Shown: piece by piece, positions 24,262-32,250 of the stretch | Layout of the letters: each line of letters starts with the position of its first letter | Numbering within the stretch: position 1 is the stretch's first letter | Assembly: GCA_947176585.1 (NCBI GenBank) | Contig: CAMWRI010000004.1 | Span: forward strand, 1 to 40,423 | Source: an uncultured Porphyromonadaceae bacterium | GTDB lineage: Bacteria; Bacteroidota; Bacteroidia; Bacteroidales; Muribaculaceae | Direction: 5' to 3' | DNA length: 40,423 nucleotides | Program-made: the position numbers and the translations under genes | Notes under the pieces: generated by a model | The model's input: the letters and a program-made list of their open reading frames with translations, nothing else | The model's database searches: none | What the model was told of the DNA's origin: nothing

Positions 24262-25611
24262 TTAAAACACACCCAGGCCGGCGAGGAATACGGCCAGGAT
24301 GCACACCGGGGCCACGTAGCGCATACAGAATACGATGGTGCGCATCAGGGCGCGTCCGCCGGCCGACGACGGAGCGAGCTCGCCGCGCACCACCTTGCGG
24401 TCCAGAAACCAGCCGGCAAAGATTGAGATGAGCATGCCGCCTACGGGCAGAAGCAGGTTCGACGACACGTAGTCAAAGAGGTCGAAGAGAGTGAGCCCGA
24501 ACACGCGCATATCGTTCAGGCTGCCGAAGGATAGGGCACAAAGCGTGCCCAGCACCATCGCAAGCCCGATATTGAGTGCGGTGGCGGTGCGGCGTTTCAT
24601 TCCCAGGTCGTCGCAGAACCAGGCGATGGATATCTCGCTCATCGACACGGTGCTGGTGAGCGACGCTATGAACAGCAGCAGGAAAAACAGCAGGCTCCAC
24701 ATTTGTCCGAAGGGCATATCCGAGAATATGGCAGGCAGAACCTCAAACACCAGTTTTGGACCCGCGGCAGGAGCCTGGCCATAAGTGAAAACTGCCGGGA
24801 AAATAATCACTCCCGCGAGAATGGCCACGAGGCTGTCAAGGGATGCCGTGAGCATAGCCGTCTTCATCAGCGGTGTCTCGCGCGAGAAGTAGCTGGAATA
24901 GGTGATAAGGCATCCCAGGCCCAGGCTGAGCGAGAAGAAAGCCTGACCCATAGCGCTGAGTACCACACGCGGGGTGATCTGCGAGAAGTCCGGCTTGAAC
25001 AGGAACAGCAGTCCTTCGCGCGCGCCGGGCAGAAACAAAGAATGGATGCAGAAGACCACGAGAATGGCAAAGAGCATGGGCATGAGCACGTTGCTCACTC
25101 GTTCGATGCCCTTTTCAACACCTCGGGCAAGCACGAAGTAATTGCATGCAAGGAAAATGAGCGTCCACATCACGGGGCGCACGTTGCTCGTGGCGAATGC
25201 GTCGAACTGCATATGCAGCGCCTCTGCCGTGTGCGCGGCTCCGAAACCGGCTATCGAGCGATAGATATATTCCATGGTCCAGCCTGCCACCACACTGTAG
25301 AAGCTCAGTATCAGTATAGACGCACCTATACCGATATATCCCACGCATCCCCATAGCTTGCCGCGCGACAGCTTGCGGAAAGCCGAACGCACATCCGCAC
25401 CCGTGTGGCGACCGATAATGAACTCGGCGCACATCACGGGCACGCCTATGACGAACGCAAAAAGCAGATTGAGCAGGATGAATGCCGCTCCGCCATGTGC
25501 GCCTGCCTCATAGGGGAAGCGCCATATATTGCCCAGACCCACCGCCGAGCCCACGGTCACGGCCACGACTCCCAGCCGGGTGGCGAATTGTGCTCTTTTC
25601 TGCTGTGCCAT
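24262..25611 (-). CDS. sodium-dependent transporter, NSS family
   Basis: 449 residues, about 11-12 membrane helices. Neurotransmitter:sodium symporters take up amino acids or related amines with sodium. The TM1 hallmark GSAVGLGNIWRFPYEAGAHGG contains the Na+-site residues and unwound segment, and the TM6 and TM8 regions (LGLGCLITYSSYFS, and SLTSTVSMSEISIAWFCDDLG) fit the family. Its substrate cannot be assigned, though amino acid or indole-type uptake is known for bacterial members. Its ATG is 1 base after the stop of the upstream AI-2E permease gene, so the two form an operon. No clear terminator is seen in the 24165-24261 gap shared with the convergent gene. Confidence 0.94.
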   Translation of the reverse strand: MAQQKRAQFATRLGVVAVTVGSAVGLGNIWRFPYEAGAHGGAAFILLNLLFAFVIGVPVMCAEFIIGRHTGADVRSAFRKLSRGKLWGCVGYIGIGASILILSFYSVVAGWTMEYIYRSIAGFGAAHTAEALHMQFDAFATSNVRPVMWTLIFLACNYFVLARGVEKGIERVSNVLMPMLFAILVVFCIHSLFLPGAREGLLFLFKPDFSQITPRVVLSAMGQAFFSLSLGLGCLITYSSYFSRETPLMKTAMLTASLDSLVAILAGVIIFPAVFTYGQAPAAGPKLVFEVLPAIFSDMPFGQMWSLLFFLLLFIASLTSTVSMSEISIAWFCDDLGMKRRTATALNIGLAMVLGTLCALSFGSLNDMRVFGLTLFDLFDYVSSNLLLPVGGMLISIFAGWFLDRKVVRGELAPSSAGGRALMRTIVFCMRYVAPVCILAVFLAGLGVF

Positions 25612-25612
25612 T

Positions 25613-26740
25613 TTATTTCTTGATTATGCTTTTCAATATTTTCAGGTCTTCCTTGTGTTCTTCGGGTGTCTCGCCGTCCTCGCGGGTGCTGATGTAGCGT
25701 GCATAATATGCAAGGAGCAGGGTGGTGAGCGGCAGGGCCACGATCAGACCCACAAAGCCCAGCAGGGTGCCCCACACCGATATCGATAGCAGGATAATGG
25801 CCGGATTCAGGCCCATCGCATGCCCCATGATGCGGGGCGTGAGCACCAGATCCTGAATGCACTGTACCACGATATACACCGCCATGCAGGCACCGAAAAT
25901 ATTCCAGAACTCGATTTTGGAATCGAGCGAGCACACCACGCACAGCAGCGTGACGGGCACTATGGAAATGAGCTGAAGATACGGCACCATATTGAGGAGG
26001 CCTATGAACATGCCCAGGACTATGGCCATGGGCAGCCCCACTATGGCGAAACCTATGCTGAAAAGGATACCCACGCACAGAGCCACGAGCGCCTGGCCGC
26101 GGAAATAGTGGTTCATGCTATCCTTGATATCGTTGCCTATGGAGAACACCACATCGCGGTACTTCGGAGGCACCATGCGGCGCATGCCGCGCAGCAGCCG
26201 CTCATAGTCGAGCATGATGAACACCACGTAGAGCACCACAAAGAACCAGTTGAACACGGCGAGCACCAGCTCGAAGCCTCCGGCCAGCACGTCGGTGGCA
26301 TGACCGAGGAGCTCGTGCCAGTCCTGGCGGGTGAGTTGCGAGGCTATGAGCTTGAAGTCTATCTCGCGGCGAATGAAATCGTGCACTCCCGCCGGAATGA
26401 AGGGAATGGAGGCCGAGTCGGAGGCGTAGTGATTGAAGAGCACCGCCATCTGCCGGGCCTCGTCCATGATGTCGGGCAACAGGATCACACACAGGGCCGT
26501 GAGCAGAAGCACCACTTCAAATAGTGTGAGAAATATCGGGATAATCCTCTTTTTCAGGCCCAGAAGCCGGCGGTTGTATTGCACGAAGGGCTCCAGCATA
26601 TATGCTATGAGCCAAGCCACGAGGAATGGCAGCAGAACATCGCGCAGCACATTCACGAGCCACAACGCGCACATAAATACTATGCCCGAAATCACCAGGC
26701 GCACCACGCGGTCGAAGGTATAAGGTCGCTGTTCCGACAT
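25613..26740 (-). CDS. AI-2E transporter family (PerM/TqsA-type) membrane protein
   Basis: 375 residues with about eight membrane helices. The family pattern is clear: an N-terminal helical pair, a long amphipathic middle segment (HDFIRREIDFKLIASQLTRQ), then the C-terminal hydrophobic block PMAIVLGMFIGLLNMVPYL and PRIMGHAMGLNPAIILLSISVWGTLLGFVGLIVALPLTTLL. Members exchange solutes; some export AI-2, others are Na+(Li+)/H+ antiporters, so the actual substrate is open. First gene of the minus-strand pair with the NSS transporter. It has a TAACTTTG promoter box at 26771-26778. Confidence 0.93.
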   Translation of the reverse strand: MSEQRPYTFDRVVRLVISGIVFMCALWLVNVLRDVLLPFLVAWLIAYMLEPFVQYNRRLLGLKKRIIPIFLTLFEVVLLLTALCVILLPDIMDEARQMAVLFNHYASDSASIPFIPAGVHDFIRREIDFKLIASQLTRQDWHELLGHATDVLAGGFELVLAVFNWFFVVLYVVFIMLDYERLLRGMRRMVPPKYRDVVFSIGNDIKDSMNHYFRGQALVALCVGILFSIGFAIVGLPMAIVLGMFIGLLNMVPYLQLISIVPVTLLCVVCSLDSKIEFWNIFGACMAVYIVVQCIQDLVLTPRIMGHAMGLNPAIILLSISVWGTLLGFVGLIVALPLTTLLLAYYARYISTREDGETPEEHKEDLKILKSIIKK

Positions 26741-26770
26741 TTAAAAGAATATTTGTACTACAATTTCGCG

Positions 26771-26778
26771 CAAAGTTA
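26771..26778 (-). promoter_or_regulatory. -7 promoter box for the AI-2E/NSS operon
   Basis: The + strand reads CAAAGTTA, i.e. TAACTTTG on the minus strand; 30 bases before the ATG at 26740. It is back-to-back with the MFS promoter, 12 bases away, so the two may compete for polymerase. Confidence 0.7.
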
Positions 26779-26790
26779 ACAATTTTTTAT

Positions 26791-26798
26791 TAATTTTG
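26791..26798 (+). promoter_or_regulatory. -7 promoter box for the MFS gene
   Basis: TAATTTTG fits TAnnTTTG, 25 bases before the ATG at 26824. Confidence 0.65.
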
Positions 26799-26823
26799 CG
26801 TTGATTTATCCATTATTGCAATT

Positions 26824-28236
26824 ATGAAAGAGAAAACCCAACAACTGCTCAACGACAAAGCCTGGGCCCGCTGGACGGCATTGGTGCTGATTGCATCGAT
26901 GATGTTCTTCGCCTATATGTTTGTCGATGTGATGTCGCCCCTGAAATCCCTTCTGGATGAAAAACTGCACTGGGACAGTGCCACATTCGGCACCTATGCC
27001 GCCTCGGAGTATTTCCTCAATGTGTTCTTCTTCTTCCTCATCTTCGCCGGTATCATTCTGGACAAGATGGGCATACGCTTCACCGGTCTGCTGTCGGCAT
27101 CCCTCATGGTGATTGGTGCCGTGATCAAGCTCATAGGCGTGAGCGCATGGTTCGAGGGCACCGCCCTCTGTGAGTGGCTCGACAGCTGGTGGGTGTCTTT
27201 CCCCGGCAGTGCCAAGATGGCGTCGCTGGGTTTCATGATATTCGGCTGTGGCTGCGAAATGGCCGGCACCACGGTGTCGAAGGCCATCGCCAAGTGGTTT
27301 GAAGGAAAGGAAATGGCGCTGGCCATGGGCGTGGAAATGTCTATCGCCCGTCTGGGTGTGTTTGCAGTGATGTGGATTTCGCCCATGATTTCCGGTATGT
27401 TCGACCAGTCCATTGTGGCTCCCGTGGCGTTCTGCACCGCACTGCTGCTCATCGGCCTTATCAGCTACACGGTGTTTGTGTTCATGGACACCCGTCTCGA
27501 CAAGGAGCTTGTGGCAGCCGGCAAGAAAGGCGACGACAGTGCCTCCGACGAGGAATTCCACATTTCCGATCTGGGCAAGATATTCTCAAGCAAGATGTTC
27601 TGGCTCGTTGCACTCCTGTGTGTGCTCTACTATAGCGGTATCTTCCCCTTCCAGCGCTATGCGCCCAACTATGTGCAGGAGACCCTCGACGTGAGCGCCG
27701 AGACCGCTGCCCGCCTTTTCAGCGTATTCCCCATTCTGGCCATGGTGCTCACTCCCTTCCTGGGTGCGTTCCTCGACTATCGCGGCAAAGGTGCCACGAT
27801 GCTCATCGTGGGTGCCGTTATCATGACGTGCTGCCATCTGGGCTTCGCTCTGCTTCTGCCGGTATTCCCCAAGGTGTGGCTGGCCGTTACGCTTATTCTC
27901 GTGCTCGGAGTGTCGTTCTCTCTCGTGCCTGCGGCTCTGTGGCCCTCGGTGCCAAAGATTATCGACAGCAATATTCTGGGCTCGGCCTACTGCCTGATTT
28001 TCTGGATTCAGAATATCGGTCTCTGCCTTGTGCCCCTGCTCATCGGTGAGACTCTCGACGCCACCGGCGGCTACCGTGTGCCCATGCTCATATTCGCGTC
28101 GTTCGGTGTGCTCGCCATAGTGTTCGGAGTGTGGCTCAAGGTGCTCAACTCCCGTCACCACTACGGCTTGGAAGCTCCCAACGTGAAAAAAAACGCCGAC
28201 GTGCTTGAGGCCGAGGCTGAAAGCGCCGAACAATAA
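26824..28236 (+). CDS. major facilitator superfamily transporter
   Basis: 470 residues, about 12 membrane helices with a central cytoplasmic loop (about 215-250, RLDKELVAAGKKGDDSASDEE). The loop between TM2 and TM3 has GIILDKMGIRF, the MFS motif A position ('G.l.Dr.GrR'). The start MKEKTQQLLNDKAWARWTAL is a typical cytoplasmic N-terminus with the last four residues entering TM1. The sequence resembles the MFSD1-like branch common in Bacteroidales, whose substrates are not established in bacteria. It has its own promoter. No terminator is obvious before the DUF4332 gene 67 bases later, which may be cotranscribed. Confidence 0.9.
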   Translation: MKEKTQQLLNDKAWARWTALVLIASMMFFAYMFVDVMSPLKSLLDEKLHWDSATFGTYAASEYFLNVFFFFLIFAGIILDKMGIRFTGLLSASLMVIGAVIKLIGVSAWFEGTALCEWLDSWWVSFPGSAKMASLGFMIFGCGCEMAGTTVSKAIAKWFEGKEMALAMGVEMSIARLGVFAVMWISPMISGMFDQSIVAPVAFCTALLLIGLISYTVFVFMDTRLDKELVAAGKKGDDSASDEEFHISDLGKIFSSKMFWLVALLCVLYYSGIFPFQRYAPNYVQETLDVSAETAARLFSVFPILAMVLTPFLGAFLDYRGKGATMLIVGAVIMTCCHLGFALLLPVFPKVWLAVTLILVLGVSFSLVPAALWPSVPKIIDSNILGSAYCLIFWIQNIGLCLVPLLIGETLDATGGYRVPMLIFASFGVLAIVFGVWLKVLNSRHHYGLEAPNVKKNADVLEAEAESAEQ

Positions 28237-28303
28237 TAAAGTCACAAACGTTATACTAATATGTTGAACTGCCCTCAAGGGCAAATACTTAAATCAATTG
28301 TTT

Positions 28304-28711
28304 ATGGCATACAAAATCATCGACATCGAGGGCATTGGCCCCGTCTACGCTGAAAAGCTCGAAGTTGCCGGCGTGAAGACTACCGACGACCTCCTCGACA
28401 AGGCCGACAACAAGAAAGGCCGTGAAAAACTCGCCGAAGAAACCGGTATTTCCGAAAAGCTCATCCTCAAATGGGCCAACCACGCCGATCTCTTCCGTAT
28501 CAAAGGCATCGCCGGACAGTTTGCCGAACTGCTCGAGGCTGCCGGTGTAGACACCGTAAAGGAGCTGCGCCACCGTGTTCCCGCAAACCTGCACGCCAAG
28601 CTCGTCGAGACCAACGAAGCACGCAACCTTTGCAACCGCGTTCCCGCTGTCTCCGAAATCGAGAAGATGGTGGCTCAGGCCAAGGAACTTGAACCCCGCA
28701 TGACATACTAA
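28304..28711 (+). CDS. DUF4332 helix-hairpin-helix protein
   Basis: 135 residues. Two helix-hairpin-helix-like units are seen: IIDIEGIGPVYAEKLEVAGVKTTDDLL at the N-terminus and FRIKGIAGQFAELLEAAGVDTVKEL in the middle (both read in parts), each with the 'IkGIG...ae.L..aGv.t...L' pattern of the DUF4332 family. This fold usually contacts nucleic acid non-specifically, or other proteins. No signal peptide. I chose the ATG at 28304 rather than the in-frame TTG at 28298. A small hairpin (GCCCT-CA-AGGGC at 28271-28282) lies in the leader. A strong terminator follows 27 bases after the stop. Confidence 0.88.
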   Translation: MAYKIIDIEGIGPVYAEKLEVAGVKTTDDLLDKADNKKGREKLAEETGISEKLILKWANHADLFRIKGIAGQFAELLEAAGVDTVKELRHRVPANLHAKLVETNEARNLCNRVPAVSEIEKMVAQAKELEPRMTY

Positions 28712-28738
28712 TACATAGCGATATCCCCCCCGTAAGCG

Positions 28739-28778
28739 GGCGGCTGCGAGCATCTCGCAGCCGCCTCTGATTTTTTTT
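28739..28778 (+). terminator. strong intrinsic terminator after the DUF4332 gene
   Basis: Perfect 12-bp stem GGCGGCTGCGAG (28739-28750) / CTCGCAGCCGCC (28754-28765) with a 3-base loop, followed by TCTGATTTTTTTT. Confidence 0.9.
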
Positions 28779-28899
28779 GAAAAATCGCACCTTGAATCGC
28801 GCATTTGCATCTCGCTGTTTTTCAGCATGATGCAGATATTTTTACGTGAATCGCGTCACGCAGTGCGCGATTATAGGTTATTGTGGTATAATTGTGTCG

Positions 28900-28907
28900 T
28901 AACTTTG
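28900..28907 (+). promoter_or_regulatory. orphan -7 promoter box just before the MITE-like element
   Basis: TAACTTTG is a consensus box with no protein gene downstream. A TTG at 28881-28883 is 16 bases upstream, which is shorter than the usual 19-21. Transcription from here would run through the inverted-repeat element that begins 12 bases later. The 28779-28899 stretch before it holds nothing else I can name. Confidence 0.45.
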
Positions 28908-28918
28908 CAGTGTAATAA

Positions 28919-29245
28919 GACCCCGTTCTACAATATTTGTTAAGGCTGAGGCGGTCAAGCGTTATTCAGATGTGTTTGCGCAGTGAGGGAGCAATGCGGT
29001 TGCATTGTGACCGAAACAAGCGGACACAGATGCATGACGATTGGCCGAGGCAAGGAGGATTCTACTCCACAGCCGGTTCAGATAATCGGAATTGAGTCTG
29101 TGATTGGAATATCTTCGCCTCGCATCTCTACGGCGCTTTCTGCCTTGTTCTTCAGTCACGTAGCATCGCTACGCTCCATCATCACAAGAAAAAATCACTC
29201 GGCGATATGCGACCTCAGCCTTAACACATATTGGAGAACGGGGTC
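28919..29245. mobile_element. MITE-like non-autonomous element, 327 bp
   Basis: The left end (28919-28951) and right end (29213-29245) are inverted copies of 33 bases matching at 31 positions, beginning GACCCCGTTCT. They are flanked on both sides by TAA (28916-28918 and 29246-29248), consistent with a 3-bp target duplication of the TNA kind made by IS5/IS1031-like and PIF-type transposases (established for those families; assignment here is inference). The interior has no credible ORF but has small perfect hairpins: CAATGC/GCATTG (28992-29007) and CGTAGC/GCTACG (29159-29173). A structured RNA gene with a long closing stem is the alternative reading. Confidence 0.65.
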
Positions 29246-29610
29246 TAAAACGACTCCCCATGAGCTCAGGGCGTCAGCCGGCCGGCGTTTTACACCACCG
29301 AGATAATCAACCCAAATTATTCACCCTTTAATCTGCACATCTATATCAATATGTTTCACCTCTTGAACTTCCATTCCCGAGATCCCACCTGAACCATGGG
29401 GCCGCTTCCGCAAGTTTCGACAATAGCGCTTCCTCGCGACTACTGAAAACGCCCCGCATCCACAATCCAAACGAAAAGAAACAGACGTGCCGCCCGAGCT
29501 ACCGGGGCGCGGGGGCACTCTGTCCGTATCGTAATAAATCAGGGAGCATGCCTGCTATGCCGGCGTGCCCCCCCCCTGCTTTAGTGTCTCGTATTCTGCT
29601 ATTCACACAC
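29246..29610. other. gene-poor stretch with a doubtful ORF and a weak hairpin
   Basis: Directly right of the element, TAAAACG (29246-29252) and CGTTTTA (29286-29292) form a short inverted repeat that includes the TAA. At 29551-29579 a GC-rich imperfect hairpin ends in a run of nine C (29568-29576). Apart from a doubtful small ORF on the minus strand (listed separately), no gene is supported. Confidence 0.4.
29321..29518 (-). CDS. doubtful small ORF, 65 codons
   Basis: Starts with GTG and has no promoter box upstream. The product is Gly/Arg-rich at the start (MPPRPGSSGGTSVSF) and ends in a more protein-like stretch (GMEVQEVKHIDIDVQIKG). No family recognised. It could be a decayed gene, a short clade-specific protein, or chance; it lies in a gene-poor area beside the MITE-like element. 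Confidence 0.2.
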   Translation of the reverse strand: MPPRPGSSGGTSVSFRLDCGCGAFSVVARKRYCRNLRKRPHGSGGISGMEVQEVKHIDIDVQIKG

Positions 29611-29650
29611 AAAAAAAACAGCCGCCGGCTTCCCATGAAGCCGGCGGCTG
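29611..29650 (-). terminator. intrinsic terminator of the BspA-like gene
   Basis: Perfect 14-bp stem CAGCCGCCGGCTTC (29619-29632) / GAAGCCGGCGGCTG (29637-29650) with a 4-base loop; in the minus direction it runs into eight T (A at 29611-29618). Lies 18 bases past the stop. Confidence 0.92.
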
Positions 29651-29668
29651 CCATATTGGATTACTGTT

Positions 29669-32104
29669 TTACTTCAGGGCGATTTTGCCGGTGCGCACCG
29701 AGCCGTCGCGGGCAGTGAGGCGCACTATGGTGCAGCCGCCGCGCACAGGAGCATCGAGATGTCGGCCGTTCAGGTCGAAGTACTCTACATTGGCTGCCGT
29801 TTCGATTTCAACATCGGTGATACCGCCCACGCCGAAGTCGATCGGGCTCAGACCTGGAACGGCCGCGTAAACCTCGGCTGTACCTTCGGGTGCCGTGCCC
29901 TTGCAGCCTTCGGCAATGCCTTCAAATGCATCTTCGGCAACAACAGGCGGCACAGCCGACATGAACAGTACCTGACTCAGAGCCGGGCAGTCGGCAAATG
30001 CGCGGGCCTTGATTTCCGTCACTCCGGCACCGATGGTCACACCCATCAGCTTCGGGCAGCCCGCAAATGCTTCTTCGCCGATAGTGGTGTAGGTTTCGGG
30101 GATAACCACAGATACTACGGATGCATTTTCGAGGAACGCGCCATCGAGTACTGCGGTGACTTCATATGACACATCCATGTAGTTTACTCCTCCGGGTAGT
30201 GTGATGATGCTGCGGCTGCCGGTGTAGCACTTCACCCACACAGCCGGAGCCTTGCTGCTCTTGTCCACAACGAACGTATAGTCGTCGACTGTAAATTCAG
30301 AGATTTCGGGAGCCTCGACAACGGCCGATACCGGCGTGCTCGGTGCCACTTCCACTCCATCGTAGAGGGCTTCAACGCTGAAGGTGTAGGTCTTGCCGTA
30401 TTCAGCGGCTTCAAACACCCAGGGCATGCTCACGCTGCCCACGCTCTCGCCGTCCACATAACCTTTATAACCTATGCACGGTGTATATTCCGTGCCAGGG
30501 TCCTCCCAGCTAAGAGTGATGGTGCGCTTGTCGGGATCGCTCTCGGTTTCAACGGCTCCAACGCTATGATAATCGGCGAGCACGATATCGTCGATAATGG
30601 CCGAGGAGGCGTGGTCGCTGAAGCCGGTGACAAAGCGCACGAACACGCTGCTCTTGCCAGCATAGTCGGGCAGGGGAAGCAGCACTTTCTTCCACGTGGC
30701 TTCATCGGCTCCGAGGGCTATCAGGGTCTTGGACACCGAGGTGAATTCTGTGCCGTCGGTCGAGAGCTGCACATCTATATACACATCGTTGTCGGGGATC
30801 GCGTAGTACCAGTAGCTCAGGGCCGGCATAGCGGCGTCCGACAAATCAATCTTGTAGGAAGTCATTGAGTTTGTGGTGCCGGAGGGCGAACTGTACTCCG
30901 AATAGTTGACGTATATCAGTCCGTCGCCGGTGTGGGGTTCCACGGTGGTGCCGTCGCCGTAGTCGGCCTCTTCCGCAACGTACATTCTTGCGTAGTACGA
31001 CGAGTAGGTGTGGCTCCACATTTTATCACTGCCGCCGTCGAAGGTCTCGACGAATGGCAATGTGTATGCCGGACCTATGATCAGGGAATAATCATAGGAG
31101 CTGTAGTTGGACTCGCCGGGACCTACATTGTTGGCAGCCTGCACTTCGTAGCGCACGGCCAGCGGGGCGGTCATTCCGGCGCCGTTGTCCACATATTCGG
31201 TCTCCGGAATGTTTTCGGCAATCAGTTCGCGGTTGTTTTCGCCGTAGCCCCAGCAGCGGAACACGTTGTAGACGGTCTTTGCCGGGTCTATCGCGCCCCA
31301 GTTGGCACCACGGTCCGGAGCTGCCCAGTACACTCTGATTCCTTCCGGGCAGTATTCGGCATTGACAGGGTAGGGAGCATAGGGCACGTCGAAACCCACA
31401 TAGCATCGCTCGGTGGTCTCGGCGAATCCGAAGTCGGTGACCGCGCGCGCCAGATATATTGTGGTCGTGTTTTCGTGCGGATCGTTGTCGGTCAGGCTCA
31501 CGGTCGAACCCAATTCCGGGTTCTCTATCTTGCCTACGAGTTCCGCGGCATCGTAGCCGCGATAGAACTCAATTGCCGTTACGGGCACGGGCAGAGGCTC
31601 CATGTTGCTCAGGGTAGAGGGAACCACCACCGACAGCTCCACCGATTTGCCGTCTACTGCGGGCGTGACCTTAAACGCCTGATACGCAAATGCGAACGAA
31701 AGACCGGGCTTCAAGCTGCCACCGTACGACCAGGAGTTACGCTCGCTGCCTATATAGGCCACGGGAGTGTAGGTGTACTCGTAGCCGTATTGCCATGCGG
31801 GCGTGGCATCGTCGGTGAACTGCGCTTCCTCGCCGGGCGCAAGATTGTCGAATGTAGCCACGAGAATATCGCTCTCGGAGAGGCTGTAGCACGAGCGGCT
31901 TACCGTTACGGTCATTCGGGTGTCGTCGGGAAGGCTTTGCCAATCACTGTCGCGAACGGGCGCGGTGACTGTGCCCACCACTTTGCCCACGTTGCCGTCT
32001 ATTTCAAAACTCATGCTTACCGATGGCGATCCGGGCGTAAGAGCCGCGGCACTGTTCATTGCCAATATCGCAGCCGATGCGACTAAAATTCGGAAAACTT
32101 TCAT
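29669..32104 (-). CDS. secreted multidomain protein with anchor-J, Fn3-like and BspA-like leucine-rich repeats
   Basis: 811 residues with a signal peptide (about 1-21). The N-terminal third is beta-rich with Fn3-like pieces (about 240-340, PYPVNAEYCPEGIRVYWAAPD). Residues about 345-505 look like a MAM/'choice-of-anchor J' jelly roll, opening LPFVETFDGGSDKMW and closing SSAIIDDIVLADY. Another Fn3-like unit follows, then three BspA/LRR_5 repeats at about 640-730 with the 'IGEEAFAGCPKL' and 'IKARAFADCPAL' signature. The C-terminus (VEYFDLNGRHLDAPVRGGCTIVRL) resembles a Bacteroidales sorting tail, so the protein is probably secreted or surface-attached and adhesive. It is divergent from the next large gene and has its own promoter and a strong terminator. 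Confidence 0.88.
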   Translation of the reverse strand: MKVFRILVASAAILAMNSAAALTPGSPSVSMSFEIDGNVGKVVGTVTAPVRDSDWQSLPDDTRMTVTVSRSCYSLSESDILVATFDNLAPGEEAQFTDDATPAWQYGYEYTYTPVAYIGSERNSWSYGGSLKPGLSFAFAYQAFKVTPAVDGKSVELSVVVPSTLSNMEPLPVPVTAIEFYRGYDAAELVGKIENPELGSTVSLTDNDPHENTTTIYLARAVTDFGFAETTERCYVGFDVPYAPYPVNAEYCPEGIRVYWAAPDRGANWGAIDPAKTVYNVFRCWGYGENNRELIAENIPETEYVDNGAGMTAPLAVRYEVQAANNVGPGESNYSSYDYSLIIGPAYTLPFVETFDGGSDKMWSHTYSSYYARMYVAEEADYGDGTTVEPHTGDGLIYVNYSEYSSPSGTTNSMTSYKIDLSDAAMPALSYWYYAIPDNDVYIDVQLSTDGTEFTSVSKTLIALGADEATWKKVLLPLPDYAGKSSVFVRFVTGFSDHASSAIIDDIVLADYHSVGAVETESDPDKRTITLSWEDPGTEYTPCIGYKGYVDGESVGSVSMPWVFEAAEYGKTYTFSVEALYDGVEVAPSTPVSAVVEAPEISEFTVDDYTFVVDKSSKAPAVWVKCYTGSRSIITLPGGVNYMDVSYEVTAVLDGAFLENASVVSVVIPETYTTIGEEAFAGCPKLMGVTIGAGVTEIKARAFADCPALSQVLFMSAVPPVVAEDAFEGIAEGCKGTAPEGTAEVYAAVPGLSPIDFGVGGITDVEIETAANVEYFDLNGRHLDAPVRGGCTIVRLTARDGSVRTGKIALK

Positions 32105-32162
32105 AAAAGATATATATGTATAATAATTATTTACTTGATGGCGAGCCGGTAATTATGTGTTG

Positions 32163-32170
32163 CAAAATTA
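32163..32170 (-). promoter_or_regulatory. -7 promoter box for the BspA-like gene
   Basis: The + strand reads CAAAATTA, i.e. TAATTTTG on the minus strand, 58 bases before the ATG at 32104. Confidence 0.6.
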
Positions 32171-32193
32171 GTGATTATTCCTAAAAAATGTGC

Positions 32194-32201
32194 TATCTTT
32201 G
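32194..32201 (+). promoter_or_regulatory. -7 promoter box for the 1107-residue surface protein gene
   Basis: TATCTTTG fits TAnnTTTG, 49 bases before the chosen ATG at 32251. It overlaps the first codons of a longer in-frame reading from 32188, so that longer start is unlikely. Back-to-back with the minus-strand box 23 bases away. Confidence 0.65.
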
Positions 32202-32250
32202 TGGGATTTTTGAAATATTTGTCACCAAAGGTGTAAAACTGAATATTCTG

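Noticed and set aside
28339-28790. Several Ser/Arg-rich minus-strand frames over the DUF4332 gene
   Set aside because: They cross the strong terminator and share only reversed codons with the real gene.
29565-29870. 101-codon + strand frame
   Set aside because: It spans the terminator hairpin and the 3' end of the BspA-like gene in antisense; no protein-like features.
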